Source of the DNA: JAUWKC01 sp035527845
Lineage (GTDB): Bacteria > Planctomycetota > Phycisphaerae > Sedimentisphaerales > Anaerobacaceae
Length of the DNA: 64,000 bases
Direction: 5' to 3'
Assembly: GCA_035527845.1 (NCBI GenBank)
Contig: DATKZT010000076.1
Location: 1 to 64,000, forward strand
Program-made: the position numbers and the translations under genes
The notes under the pieces: model-generated
Seen by the model: only the letters and a program-made list of their open reading frames with translations
Told to the model about the DNA's origin: nothing
Databases searched by the model: none
Part shown: positions 1 through 8,931 of the stretch, in pieces
Layout of the letters: every line of letters begins with the position of its first letter
Position numbering within the stretch: position 1 is the first letter of the stretch

Positions 1-147
1 GACATTTCAGATTGAATGGCGGCACGTTTTGACCCAAAACAGCACCATACACGCAAGAATCGAGCCTCAAGCATCGAAAATCGGGTTGTTTATGGCCTAC
101 AAGGCACTCGACAAGTGTCGAGAATCCTCTACAAATTCACCTTTTCG

Positions 148-345
148 TGCAAAACGAACCCAATTCCCAAAACACCCAAAATCGCCGCAAACCCAGTCCC
201 CACAAAGGATTACGGAAATGAAGGCCCTCCGTCAGCACCGAAAAGCAAACCCAAACGAACCCAAACGAACCCAAAACGAACCCAATTTTTGGCCCGTCAG
301 CGGCACCCAAAGCCAAAACGAACCCAAAGCAAACCCAATTTGTCC
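148..345. repeat. Degenerate short-period repeat ('cgaacccaaa' type)
   Basis: The stretch is built from many imperfect copies of a roughly 10-base unit close to cgaacccaaa, densest at about 250-285 and again at about 313-340. Two frames stay open and translate to Lys/Arg-Thr-Gln and Asn-Glu-Pro-Lys rich strings, which is a product of the repeat and not a plausible protein. I recall similar low-complexity interspersed elements that create false ORFs in Phycisphaerae genomes; that comparison is from memory. It lies just beyond the 3' end of the gspE-like gene, so it probably sits in intergenic sequence. Confidence 0.6.
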
Positions 346-417
346 CGCCGTAACCCCCTGCCAGGGCCAACTCCTGTACAGAGCCAGCCCGGCCAAATAA
401 GCTCCTCTCAGTCAGGC

Positions 418-2139
418 TTATTCCAAGAGGACGGTGCCTTTAGTGGCGCGGAGGACCTCTTCGTAGGTGGTGATTCCGTTGTGTGCCTTGTCGAGGCCGC
501 TCAGAAGCAGCGATGTCATGCCTTCCCGGCGGGCCTGGGCGTCGATTTCATTGGCATGTCTTTGCGATATGGTCAGCTCGCGGATTCTATCGGAAAGCAC
601 GAGCAGCTCGGTTATGGCGGTCCGGCCGTGAAAGCCTGTGAATCGGCACTTCGCGCAGCCGCGGCCCCTATAGGTCGTCGGCAGCTCATCGAGGCCGGCC
701 ATCGATTTGACGGCAGTCGCTACCTCCGGCTCGGGCTTGTGGGGCTTTTTGCAGTTCGGGCACAGGACACGCACCAGCCTTTGCGCAAGTATGGCCTCGA
801 CGGACGAGGCAATTAGATAGGGCTCAATTCCCATATCGAGAAGGCGGGTTATGGCACTGGCGGCGTCGTTGGTGTGCAGGGTGCTGAAGACGAGGTGGCC
901 GGTCAGGGCGGTCCTTATGGCGGTTTCGGCGGTTTCAAGGTCACGTATCTCACCGACGAGCATGATGTCGGGGTCGTGCCTCAACATCGAGCGCAGGGCC
1001 CGGGCAAAGGTAAAGCCGATTTCGGGGTGGACCTGCATCTGGACGATGCCGGGCATATCGTATTCCACCGGGTCCTCAATGGTAAGTATCTTGTTTTCGG
1101 TGTGCTTGAGCAGCAGATTCATGCACGTGTAGAGGGTAGTGGTCTTGCCGCTGCCGGTCGGTCCGGTCACGAGTATAATTCCATGGGGCTTGAAAATGAG
1201 CCTAGTGAGCTTCCTGACATCATTTTCGGCCATTCCCAGCGCCGGAAGGTCTGATATTAGCGTGCTTTGCGGCAAAATACGGATGTTTATCGCCTCGCCA
1301 TACCTGGTGGGCAGGATGGAGACCCTCAGGTCGAAGTTGTGGCCTGACAGGTTCACCTGGGCCCGTCCGTCTTGGGGCAGGCGTTTTTCCGCTATGTCGA
1401 GGCCCGAAATTATCTTTATTCGGCTCGTAATGCCCTCTCGGAAGAATTTGAACGTATTCGGAATCCCCGCATCATGCAGCATCCCGTCCACGCGGTACCT
1501 GACCTTGATGTCGCTCTCGTAAGGCTCAATGTGGATATCGGTGGCATTCTCACCGATGCCGTCGGCCAGCAGCTGGTTGACCAGCTTGATTACAGAAGCT
1601 TCACTCGCCTTGCTCTCCTCCATGAGGTCTTTCTTGTGTACGGCACTATCCTCCACTTCTTCACTGGAGACCATCTGCTCGACAGTGGCCGCCCCGACAC
1701 CGTAGGATTTTCGAATGGCCTTGTTTATCTCCTCCGACGTGGCCAATACAAAATCCACGTGCAGAGAGTTGTCCAGGACCAGTTCGATCTCGTGCTTGAT
1801 GTTCTGGTTGAAAGGATCGCAGGTGGCCAGCCAAAGGGTCCCGTCAACGATTTTCAGAGGGACCACGTTATAATGAGAGGCTATATTGGCGGAAATGGCC
1901 CTCACAGCGTCGCTGTCGATATCATCGGAGGAGATATTGATAAACTCGGCGCCGGCCCTGGCGGCGACCGCCGTCAATAGCTCCCGCTCGCTTACTAATC
2001 CAAGCCTGAATATGCTCTCGCGCAGAGAGATTCGCTGCTTGGCCGCCTCCCGCCGGGCCGCTTCCAACTGCTCTTCGGTCAGACCTGCCAGTCCGACGTC
2101 AATCCTGCATATCTGCTTTTGTATCCAAGAATCCATCAT
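418..2139 (-). CDS. GspE/PilB-type secretion ATPase
   Basis: This is a cytoplasmic hexameric ATPase of the type II secretion / type IV pilus superfamily, which powers pseudopilus or pilus assembly. An N-terminal GspE_N (MshEN) domain precedes the motor. The motor contains Walker A GPTGSGKT, an Asp box (ILTIEDPVEY), Walker B (MLVGEIRD) and a His box (STLHTNDA). A zinc-binding CPNC...CAKC tetracysteine near the C-terminus is typical of GspE/PilB and absent from PilT. The reading frame is open to 2199, but I prefer the ATG at 2139 (MMDSWIQ), which has GGGTGAT just upstream; the longer start has no ribosome site. The length of about 573 residues is normal. No other secretion genes are in the window, so GspE cannot be separated from PilB. 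Confidence 0.93.
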   Translation of the reverse strand: MMDSWIQKQICRIDVGLAGLTEEQLEAARREAAKQRISLRESIFRLGLVSERELLTAVAARAGAEFINISSDDIDSDAVRAISANIASHYNVVPLKIVDGTLWLATCDPFNQNIKHEIELVLDNSLHVDFVLATSEEINKAIRKSYGVGAATVEQMVSSEEVEDSAVHKKDLMEESKASEASVIKLVNQLLADGIGENATDIHIEPYESDIKVRYRVDGMLHDAGIPNTFKFFREGITSRIKIISGLDIAEKRLPQDGRAQVNLSGHNFDLRVSILPTRYGEAINIRILPQSTLISDLPALGMAENDVRKLTRLIFKPHGIILVTGPTGSGKTTTLYTCMNLLLKHTENKILTIEDPVEYDMPGIVQMQVHPEIGFTFARALRSMLRHDPDIMLVGEIRDLETAETAIRTALTGHLVFSTLHTNDAASAITRLLDMGIEPYLIASSVEAILAQRLVRVLCPNCKKPHKPEPEVATAVKSMAGLDELPTTYRGRGCAKCRFTGFHGRTAITELLVLSDRIRELTISQRHANEIDAQARREGMTSLLLSGLDKAHNGITTYEEVLRATKGTVLLE

Positions 2140-2806
2140 ATCACCCAAAAAATCGCCAATATGCCGCAGCCGGCAAAAACAATTGCTCGTGTCCTGCATA
2201 ATGATAGCGAAATTGAAGGCAGAATTGTTGATATCGAGAAATATTTTTGAGCCAGAAATAAAAAATTCCGCAGATTTTTCAAAATCGCTAACCCCCTATA
2301 AAGAAGAGACTTACGGCTCAAATCCCGCCGAAAAGGGCACAAAATAAAAAATTTTTGTCTTTTTCTTAATCAACAATTCCGCTGTTGAACTCGCTATTGC
2401 TATGACAGGAGGACCCGGCGTGGCGGGCCTGGTCCTCGGGTCAGAGGCAGCGCTCATTGGAAACTCATTGCTTTTGGTTGCCGGAGATCGGGATTGGCAA
2501 TCCAAAACGCCGAATCATCACAACTGCGACAAACGCAGCAGGCTCTTGCCGGAGGAGCAGGGAGGCGCTCTTTGCGAGGATGCGAAGAGCATTTCGGTGC
2601 TGAGAGAGCTGTGCCGCGGGTTTTGAGATTCGCCGGAGGATGAACTGATAGGCTCTTTTTTTGAATTTGGCGGGCCGGCTGCCTGCCGTTTTCAGCCGGG
2701 CCATAAAGAAAATAACAAGATAATGCCGATACTTTTCTTATAGGATTGTATACCTGGTATTGGATGGGAAAACATTATTAACCTTATGTGGAGGCGAAAG
2801 AAGAAA
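2140..2806. other. Divergent intergenic region, no gene recognised
   Basis: The region lies between the minus-strand secretion ATPase and the plus-strand C39-fold gene. The open frames are short, overlapping and lack ribosome sites. It has an AT-rich block at about 2200-2370. A GGAGG at 2790-2794 serves the downstream gene. No clear promoter pair was found. A tRNA-T-arm-like string at about 2313 has no matching cloverleaf. Confidence 0.5.
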
Positions 2807-4618
2807 ATGAAGAAGGCAATGGTAAAAACTATCGTTCTGACGAGCATTTTAGCAGTTTGCTCACAGTCCTGGGCGGACAGGCCCCTCGAGCAGGCGGAGA
2901 TTATCGAGCTCTTCGAGAATTTGACGGCCCAGCCGCGGGCGACGTGGATTCCGTCGGGCACAATTGAGGCCGTTCACATTGAATTCAGCGCCGCGAAGAC
3001 GACCGACGAACAGGAAATTACCGAGGCGATCAACAGGGAAACGCAGGCTTATCTGGACAATCCGAGCAAACCACAGCAGACCGAAGAGCTGCAAAAGATG
3101 AAGGTCGAAGCCATCCCCTTTAACGTTCGCTACAAGCTGTCGAACGAGCACACTATGGTCTCGAACGTGGTGCTCAGATACGACGGAGACCGTTTTTTCT
3201 GGTTGATCGATGTTGAGTCAAGGACGGATTCGCTGGCGCCGGCGGCGGAGCTGGCCGACAACTCTTTTACCACCGAGTTCAACCTTCGCTGGAATAAGCT
3301 GCGGCTGTTTGCCTGGGACGGAGAAAAGTGCGTTCGTTACTACAGGCCGGGAAATAATGCGACGATCTGGAAGGAGCGGAGCGGAGTCCGTGGCCCGCTG
3401 ACGGCAGGGGTCATTCCCTGGGGCTACGGCATGTACAGCCTTGAGGAGCTGACCAACGCCGAATCCTCGGCCAGCGAGGTGGAATCCGACGCCGGGCCGG
3501 AAATACACCTCACACTTATCAAGGACGAGACGGAAGAGAGCTTCGTACTCGACCCGGCCAAAGCCTACGCCGTCAAGTGGTACTCGGCAAGCGTCTCGGG
3601 CGATTCGCTGACCGTTCAAAGCTACGAAGATTACCAGAGCGTGGGGGACTGCTGGTGCCCGAGCAGTATCACCATAGAGAAATACGATACTTCCGGTGAA
3701 TCGCCGAGGCTTCTGACCCGCGACAACTGGAGCTATACCGCCGTCACCAAGGGCGAGCTCGCCGCCGAAAGTTTTGTCGTTGACTTCGAATACGATGCGT
3801 TTATCGAGGACTACCGCTTTGGGGATACGCCGCTGCAATTTCGTTTTCTGCCGCCGGAGGAGCCGTCCGCAAGAAACGTGGACGTCAACAAGCTGCTGCA
3901 GGACAGGCTGGAGCTGTTATATTCACCGGAGCTTGCCGCCGCTCAGAACTGTGCGACGGTCGCGCTGAAGTATGCGTGCGGTGAATTGGGTATTCACGTG
4001 CCGTGGAGGCAGCTCGCCCGGTCGGTCCACGGCGTGCGGAAAACCACCACCCTTTTGGAGATGCAGCAGCTCGTTCGCAGCGCGGGGCTCGACTGCGCGG
4101 CGGTGAAGACGGATCTGAAGGGGCTTGGAACGCTGGATGACTGCCAGGTCATTTTGCACCTGCCGCAGGACAATCATTATGTGGTCCTGGCAGGCATCGA
4201 CGACAAGTACGTCAGGTTGATAGACCTCGATAGAAACACATTTTATTACCGCAATCATATTTCGCATTTCGAGAATATCTGGGACGGCGCCGCTTTGGTG
4301 GTGTTCAACAAGCCGACGGCCGCGCTGAGTGGTCTGGCGAGAATCGAAGACAATCGGCTCGGCCAGATAACCGGCGCCTGCGAGTCGTGCACCGACGTAA
4401 TTCAGGTTTCAAGCACGTCCGGCTGTGGCTCGAGCCCATGTGGCGGCACCGAGGTACACCAACTCCTGCGAAAAGGGTGCGAGTCGGCCGCCTCCGGCTC
4501 CTGCTCCGAGAGTAGTATGGCGACCCAGGAGTCGGCGCCCTGCGCAATAAGTTCCTCGACGGGGCTTTGTGAGCCCGGCAGCTTCACCGAGAGCGGCTCC
4601 ATCTGGGCGTGCAGTTGA
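2807..4618 (+). CDS. Secreted C39-peptidase-fold protein with cysteine-rich tail
   Basis: An N-terminal signal peptide (MKKAMVKTIVLTS... to SWA) indicates export. Residues of roughly 25-370 form an unrecognised domain rich in beta-strand-like segments. Around residues 375-505 there is a C39-like papain fold: AQNCATVALKYACGELG with the candidate nucleophile Cys, HYVVLAGID with the candidate His, and LIDLD for the third residue. The last 80 or so residues hold about a dozen cysteines and many Ser, Gly and Thr. C39 domains usually cleave double-Gly leaders inside bacteriocin ABC transporters; here there are no transporter domains, so the role is open. I chose the ATG at 2807, 12 nt after GGAGG, over an in-frame ATG at 2786 that overlaps that site. 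Confidence 0.65.
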   Translation: MKKAMVKTIVLTSILAVCSQSWADRPLEQAEIIELFENLTAQPRATWIPSGTIEAVHIEFSAAKTTDEQEITEAINRETQAYLDNPSKPQQTEELQKMKVEAIPFNVRYKLSNEHTMVSNVVLRYDGDRFFWLIDVESRTDSLAPAAELADNSFTTEFNLRWNKLRLFAWDGEKCVRYYRPGNNATIWKERSGVRGPLTAGVIPWGYGMYSLEELTNAESSASEVESDAGPEIHLTLIKDETEESFVLDPAKAYAVKWYSASVSGDSLTVQSYEDYQSVGDCWCPSSITIEKYDTSGESPRLLTRDNWSYTAVTKGELAAESFVVDFEYDAFIEDYRFGDTPLQFRFLPPEEPSARNVDVNKLLQDRLELLYSPELAAAQNCATVALKYACGELGIHVPWRQLARSVHGVRKTTTLLEMQQLVRSAGLDCAAVKTDLKGLGTLDDCQVILHLPQDNHYVVLAGIDDKYVRLIDLDRNTFYYRNHISHFENIWDGAALVVFNKPTAALSGLARIEDNRLGQITGACESCTDVIQVSSTSGCGSSPCGGTEVHQLLRKGCESAASGSCSESSMATQESAPCAISSSTGLCEPGSFTESGSIWACS

Positions 4619-5201
4619 CCAATCCTTTAGCTTCGTATTCGGCAAGGCGCGTTGTCATTGCGGCCGAAGGGGCGGCAAACCGCGCGGGCCAGAGAAATCC
4701 AGCAAATTAGCTGTTCCCGGCTTGCTATCGCGGGCTCGGCCGGGAACGACGGCTACTTTCAGTTTCACTTACCTTTCGTGTGTCGAGGAACGCGCCGGTT
4801 CGCTGGGTACCGGGCGCAGCAAAGAGTCCTTCAGTATTGGAGAATTCCCCTGACAGGGCGCATTGCAAAAAAAGTAAAGCGGGCAGGGGTTTGAGGTCCT
4901 GCCCGCCTTTGGAGGAGGATGAATTTAGATGACATCCTGGTTCCGGGCGCCTTCGCGAGTCCTCACACATTCGGACCCTTTCTATAAATGAAGGCGTAAC
5001 AGGGCCGCCAAGTGTTGATTACATTTTTCCGATTTTTCCGATTTTTTTCCGCTCTCGGCCGAAAATCGCCGATTTTGGCTCAACAACGCATATTCCCCGG
5101 GTAAGAATTTTTCTCAGATTAGAGCACAAGGCAAGATAAATCTTAGAGAATTGAGGGTGATTATGGTCGAGGCGGAAGGAAAAAGAGAGACAGAATCGCG
5201 G
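4619..5201. other. Convergent intergenic region
   Basis: The C39-fold gene and the anti-sigma gene converge here. The region holds a strong hairpin at 4879-4906 and a short tandem 'ccgatttttt' run at about 5027-5050 followed by AAAATCG-c-CGATTTT near 5061. The short open frames do not look coding. Confidence 0.5.
4879..4906 (-). terminator. Candidate terminator between convergent genes
   Basis: A perfect 9-bp stem (GCGGGCAGG / CCTGCCCGC) encloses a 10-nt loop. Read on the minus strand it is followed by TTTACTTTTTTT, a broken U-tract, so it could end transcripts from the anti-sigma gene. On the plus strand the following bases are not U-rich, though the hairpin could still pause polymerase. 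Confidence 0.55.
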
Positions 5202-6926
5202 CTATGGCAGCGGCCCCGCGCCAAACCAGGCATGGATAAGGGTCTGAATCTCGCTGTCCGCCGGGTATTCAACTTCAACTGTCATGGTCAAAGCACCCTC
5301 GGTGGCTGAGGCATCCTTTCTGTAATAGTCTGTTCTTCTCGGCAGGCCCGTCCTTGGATCGACCCAGTATCGTTTCTTGCGAGGCCACTGGACGCCATTG
5401 TCGGTCTCTACCCACGTCAAATCATATACCTCGGCGCCGGGGACAACGGCCGCGACGTTCACATCGTCCACGCGGGTCCACTTGGCGTCTTTGGGCACAT
5501 CAGCCGGAGTGGCAAAAGGCATAAGACCAAAGGAATTAGCCAAGCCGTCGCTGAATCTCTTGAGGACGTCCGACGAGGGGGTGGTCGTTTCAAAGGTTGA
5601 GGATGAAAGCGTCCTTGCCTTTCGTAGCCCGCTTGCGATGTCCCACAACACAATCTCGTTCTTTTCGTCGTTCTTGAACATCCTGATGTTCATCGTCTGT
5701 GAGCGCCACTCCTTTTGGTAGGGTTCGGTCTTGCCGGCGTAGAAGCTCGTTATACAGACGCTCTTGACCTTGGCGATGGCCGCGTAAACCTGGCTCAGAT
5801 CGACGGCTTTGGCGGCCGGGGTGTTCAAGAACAACACGGAGACAAGCAGCATTGCGACCGCGGCGAGCGCCGCCGGCCGCAGTATCCTTGCAAGGCTTAT
5901 CCTTGCAGCCCCTGGAGTTGCCTGTCGCGCCAAGGCAGCCACGTCCATCGAGGGCTCAGCCGCGGGTACGGACTTATAGACCTCCACATTGACCGACCAG
6001 TCGGCCTGTGGATCGCCGGCCTGCACGGAGGCCTGCTTCCCGGCCCCATCTTCGAAAGTAAAGCGGGTGACCACTTTCGAATCGGGGCGCTCGGCGATAC
6101 CGCATAGGGTCTCGTGCAGCCGCTGGATCTGCCCCAGGCACCTCGGGCAGCCGGACAAATGCTCGGCGGCCAGTGCAGAATCGCCAGGTGCGTCATCGGC
6201 AGGGTCAAGCCCGTAAGGCACGCAATACTCGAACAGCTCACCTGCCGGAAGTCCCTCACAGCCCGATTTTTGCCCGTAGGCCCCTTCCACCAACAACTCA
6301 TCCAACAGCTTCTCTCGACTTTGATACACTGATTGGCGGCATTGCGGACACGTGCACAAATGCCTGAGAGTTTCAGCAGTGGCCGTGTTGAAGCGGCCCT
6401 CGACCACATCGGGGATGACTTTCGAGGCTTCGGCACAACCGGTCGCGCAATCCTCGCCTTTCTTGTCCGCAAAAAGCTGGCCCAGGCGGCAAAGCTGTTT
6501 ATGCGTCAGACCCATGTCCCTGAGCCTCGACACGTCATCCGAGCAGGCCCTGCAGGCGTCCACATGCGCAGTGATCGGCGTCGGTATCCTCACTTCCAAT
6601 GCCGGGTCGGCAAGACTCGGCAGGAATGGTCTGACAGAGCTGCACTTCACCCAACTGCCCGCATAGCCAAAGTGAAGCTTGAGAATAGAGGCAACGGCGG
6701 TGTTTCTCCGGCGTCGGCTGACAACAGCGTCACTCTCTTTCTCACCAAGCAGTCCTCTTAGTCGATTAATCTGGGCCTGGCATTGCGGGCAGCGCACGAT
6801 GTGCCTCAAGGCACTTTCGGGAATATGACCTCTGCTTTCCTCGTCGAGGAAATCATAATAGTACAGCCGACCGCGAACACAATTCATACTCGAATCAGCA
6901 CGGACCATCCGCTTATCCTTGGACAT
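5202..6926 (-). CDS. Membrane anti-sigma-like protein with four HX3CX2C zinc modules
   Basis: The cytoplasmic half carries four HX3CX2C motifs (HIVRCPQC, HVDACRAC, HLCTCPQC, HLSGCPRC). Each is preceded 25-40 residues upstream by a further Cys, the layout of zinc-binding anti-sigma (ZAS) domains. A single membrane segment (ALAAVAMLLVSVLFL) follows, then an exported domain of about 190 residues that resembles the planctomycete outer-membrane-lipoprotein-like sensor domains. I place the start at the ATG at 6926, which overlaps the end of the sigma gene by 14 nt and has GGAAG upstream; the frame is open to 6983. Overlap with the sigma gene suggests translational coupling and a regulatory pair. 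ZAS proteins usually carry one module, so four in tandem is unusual. Confidence 0.75.
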   Translation of the reverse strand: MSKDKRMVRADSSMNCVRGRLYYYDFLDEESRGHIPESALRHIVRCPQCQAQINRLRGLLGEKESDAVVSRRRRNTAVASILKLHFGYAGSWVKCSSVRPFLPSLADPALEVRIPTPITAHVDACRACSDDVSRLRDMGLTHKQLCRLGQLFADKKGEDCATGCAEASKVIPDVVEGRFNTATAETLRHLCTCPQCRQSVYQSREKLLDELLVEGAYGQKSGCEGLPAGELFEYCVPYGLDPADDAPGDSALAAEHLSGCPRCLGQIQRLHETLCGIAERPDSKVVTRFTFEDGAGKQASVQAGDPQADWSVNVEVYKSVPAAEPSMDVAALARQATPGAARISLARILRPAALAAVAMLLVSVLFLNTPAAKAVDLSQVYAAIAKVKSVCITSFYAGKTEPYQKEWRSQTMNIRMFKNDEKNEIVLWDIASGLRKARTLSSSTFETTTPSSDVLKRFSDGLANSFGLMPFATPADVPKDAKWTRVDDVNVAAVVPGAEVYDLTWVETDNGVQWPRKKRYWVDPRTGLPRRTDYYRKDASATEGALTMTVEVEYPADSEIQTLIHAWFGAGPLP

Positions 6927-7488
6927 AGTCTTCCAGGTATCCTTCTTCCAGAAGACATCGACGAATCTTCTTGAGCCCGACACACTTGTATCTGCTCACG
7001 GTCCTTCTGTTGACGCCCATGCGCTTGGCCGCTTGCCCGGCATCGAGATTATCTGCGCAGGTCAAAACAACCGCCTGTGCCTCACAGACGGGCAAGTTCT
7101 CTTCAACGAGATCGAACAGCCTCTGGGCTTCCTCCAGCTCAACCACCGTACTATGCGGAGTCTCTTCCACTACCTTATATTGTCGGTACTCCGCCAGCCT
7201 CGACGCTTGGTTCTGGTAGCTCCTTGTCCGCCGGGACGAGTCGATAACATCATGCGTGACCGCCCTGTACAGGTATCCCTTGATATTAGTGATGCTCGAA
7301 GGAATGGGCTTATTCACAAGAGACAGAAACAAGTTCTGAAAAATATCGTCTATCTGGGACTCGTCCTCCACCTGAAAACGAATCATGGCCTGAATATCGT
7401 CCGCGTACTGCCCGAATATTTCGGCAGCCCGCTCCACATTCCTGCGGACTTCCCTCCCGGAAACACGAGTTTTTTTCCCTTTCCTCAT
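6913..7488 (-). CDS. ECF-type RNA polymerase sigma factor
   Basis: This is a sigma-70 family protein of about 191 residues. Region 2 is seen as VEDESQIDDIFQNLFLSL...IKGYLYRAVTHDVID, and region 4 as AVVLTCADNLDAGQAAKRMGVNRRTVSRYK, a helix-turn-helix for -35 recognition. Region 3 is absent, as expected for extracytoplasmic-function sigma factors. It is followed directly, with overlap, by the four-module zinc-finger protein, its likely anti-sigma partner. The ATG at 7488 was chosen over the TTG at 7497. A promoter-like pair lies 80-110 nt upstream. Confidence 0.85.
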   Translation of the reverse strand: MRKGKKTRVSGREVRRNVERAAEIFGQYADDIQAMIRFQVEDESQIDDIFQNLFLSLVNKPIPSSITNIKGYLYRAVTHDVIDSSRRTRSYQNQASRLAEYRQYKVVEETPHSTVVELEEAQRLFDLVEENLPVCEAQAVVLTCADNLDAGQAAKRMGVNRRTVSRYKCVGLKKIRRCLLEEGYLEDYVQG

Positions 7489-7936
7489 CCGAAGCAACCC
7501 AAAAAGCCCAAATTTTCTATCAACATTCGGAGGAGCAGCTTCGCTATAGATACAGTAAGATTATGTTAGTATAACAGACAGATGACTCTGATTGCAACAG
7601 GAAAACGTCCGAGCTAACAAAATAAATTGCAATTTTTGGGAGACCCGTGAAGAGCCCGCTCTTGGGATCAGACCGCAGAATTAAGGGCCGGCAGGCCCCT
7701 TCGGGATGCCACAGGTATGGGTTCGTCCCCAACATGTTGTGCTTCTGTGGGCACAAAGGGCAATATGTTGAGGTCAATGATACAAGAGATGCTTCTCAAA
7801 GCGGGTCCAAAGGGCCCTGGGTCAGAAAAGGGGCAGGAATTGAGAATCACGAAAGTACAGATTATTTTTTTGGCGCTTCGCTGCCGGAGTGCCCGCGTTT
7901 TGGCGTTCGGGCAAACCAGATGAGAGTCAGGCAAGA
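7489..7936. other. Divergent intergenic region upstream of ABC exporter
   Basis: The region separates the minus-strand sigma operon from the plus-strand ABC transporter genes. It holds the sigma promoter candidate near 7570-7597. The part at about 7640-7930 is GC-rich, with several short self-complementary runs (for example GGGCC/GGCCC near 7684-7696), but I could not match it to a known riboswitch. No convincing gene was seen. Confidence 0.4.
7568..7597 (-). promoter_or_regulatory. Candidate sigma-70 promoter for the ECF sigma operon
   Basis: On the minus strand TTGCAA (7592-7597) and TATACT (7568-7573) are separated by 18 nt, about 80 nt upstream of the proposed start. It is a near match to the housekeeping consensus, found by eye only. 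Confidence 0.4.
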
Positions 7937-8773
7937 ATGAGTACGAACGTATTAGAAGTGCAAGATGTAACAAAACGTTTTGTGGTGGAAAGACCGCTTA
8001 GCAAACAGCTTCTTGCTCCTTTCGGGGCCAAGCAGGAGATAATCGCGCTCAAAGAAGTGAGCTTCAGTATGAAACCGGGCGAGCTGCTCGGAGTCGTGGG
8101 GCCGAACGGCGCCGGAAAGACCACGCTGCTTCGTATACTCGCTGACCTGCTCGAGCCCGACAGCGGGTCGGTTGTGCTTTGCGGCCACAGACTGGGCAGA
8201 AGGCACTACCAGCTCAGAAGCAGAATCGGTTACATCTCAAGCGACGAGCGTAGCTTTTTCTGGCGTCTTACCGGTAAACAAAACCTGGAGTTCTTCTCTC
8301 GTCTTTACGGGCTAAGCCGTTCGGAGGCGAACAGGAGAATCACAGCCTTGTTGAAGCGGTTCGCACTTGAGGAAAAGGCGAGCCAGCTCTTTCGTGACTA
8401 TTCGAGCGGCACGCGAAAGAAATTTGCACTTATGAGGGGCCTGATGCATCAGCCAACCCTTCTGTTGCTTGACGAGGTCACTAACAGTCTGGATCCATCC
8501 TCGGCTGAAGCTGTCAAAGCCTTCGTGCGCCAATACATCTCCGACGGAGATATGCGCGCAGGTGTCTGGAGTACTCACCGGCTTGAAGAAACGGCGCAAA
8601 TTTGTGATAAGGTTCTTATGATCGACGAGGGAAAGATGTGGTTTTACGGCTCGGCAGAAGATTTTCAAAACGGGAAGTTGGGTCAGGCGGGCGGGTTGTC
8701 CGACCCGGCAAGCCCGGGCGGCAAACGGCGAGCCTTCGGGCCGGCCTGCTCTGAAAGGATGAACATTGAATAA
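7937..8773 (+). CDS. ABC-2 type exporter, ATP-binding subunit
   Basis: The nucleotide-binding domain has Walker A GPNGAGKT, a signature motif degenerate from LSGGQ (YSSGTRKK, as in many ABC-2 drug or polysaccharide exporters), Walker B LLLLDEVTNSLD and the switch His in WSTHR. The frame is open from 7889, but the ATG at 7937 (MSTNVLEVQDVTKRF) fits the family N-terminus. The C-terminal 35 residues past the core are Gly/Pro/Ala rich. It is followed by the permease gene after about 160 nt, so the two should form one exporter. The substrate is unknown; a role in exporting a lipid-linked or glycan product is only a guess from the neighbouring sulfatase-fold gene. Confidence 0.9.
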   Translation: MSTNVLEVQDVTKRFVVERPLSKQLLAPFGAKQEIIALKEVSFSMKPGELLGVVGPNGAGKTTLLRILADLLEPDSGSVVLCGHRLGRRHYQLRSRIGYISSDERSFFWRLTGKQNLEFFSRLYGLSRSEANRRITALLKRFALEEKASQLFRDYSSGTRKKFALMRGLMHQPTLLLLDEVTNSLDPSSAEAVKAFVRQYISDGDMRAGVWSTHRLEETAQICDKVLMIDEGKMWFYGSAEDFQNGKLGQAGGLSDPASPGGKRRAFGPACSERMNIE

Positions 8774-8931
8774 TCCAGGAACGTCCATCCGGGCAGATTC
8801 TACTTCTAATGAAGGTCTCCGGCGGATGCTGCGGCTCGCAACAGCGTGAACAGCCCCGGTAAGAATCGCAAAAGTCGCGGGCTTTCAGGCTCGGCAAAAA
8901 GGCAATACTATTGTTGTTGATGGATGGGAAA

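Noticed and set aside
16..816. 266-aa open frame at the left edge
   Set aside because: The first half is the low-complexity repeat and the second half is antisense to the GspE/PilB gene.
2305..2335. tRNA-like T-arm string (GGCTCAAATCCCGCC)
   Set aside because: The T-stem does not pair properly and no acceptor, D or anticodon arm is found within 80 bases on either side.
1886..2347. Plus-strand frame over the start of the secretion ATPase
   Set aside because: Antisense to a strongly supported gene; its composition follows from the opposite strand's codons.
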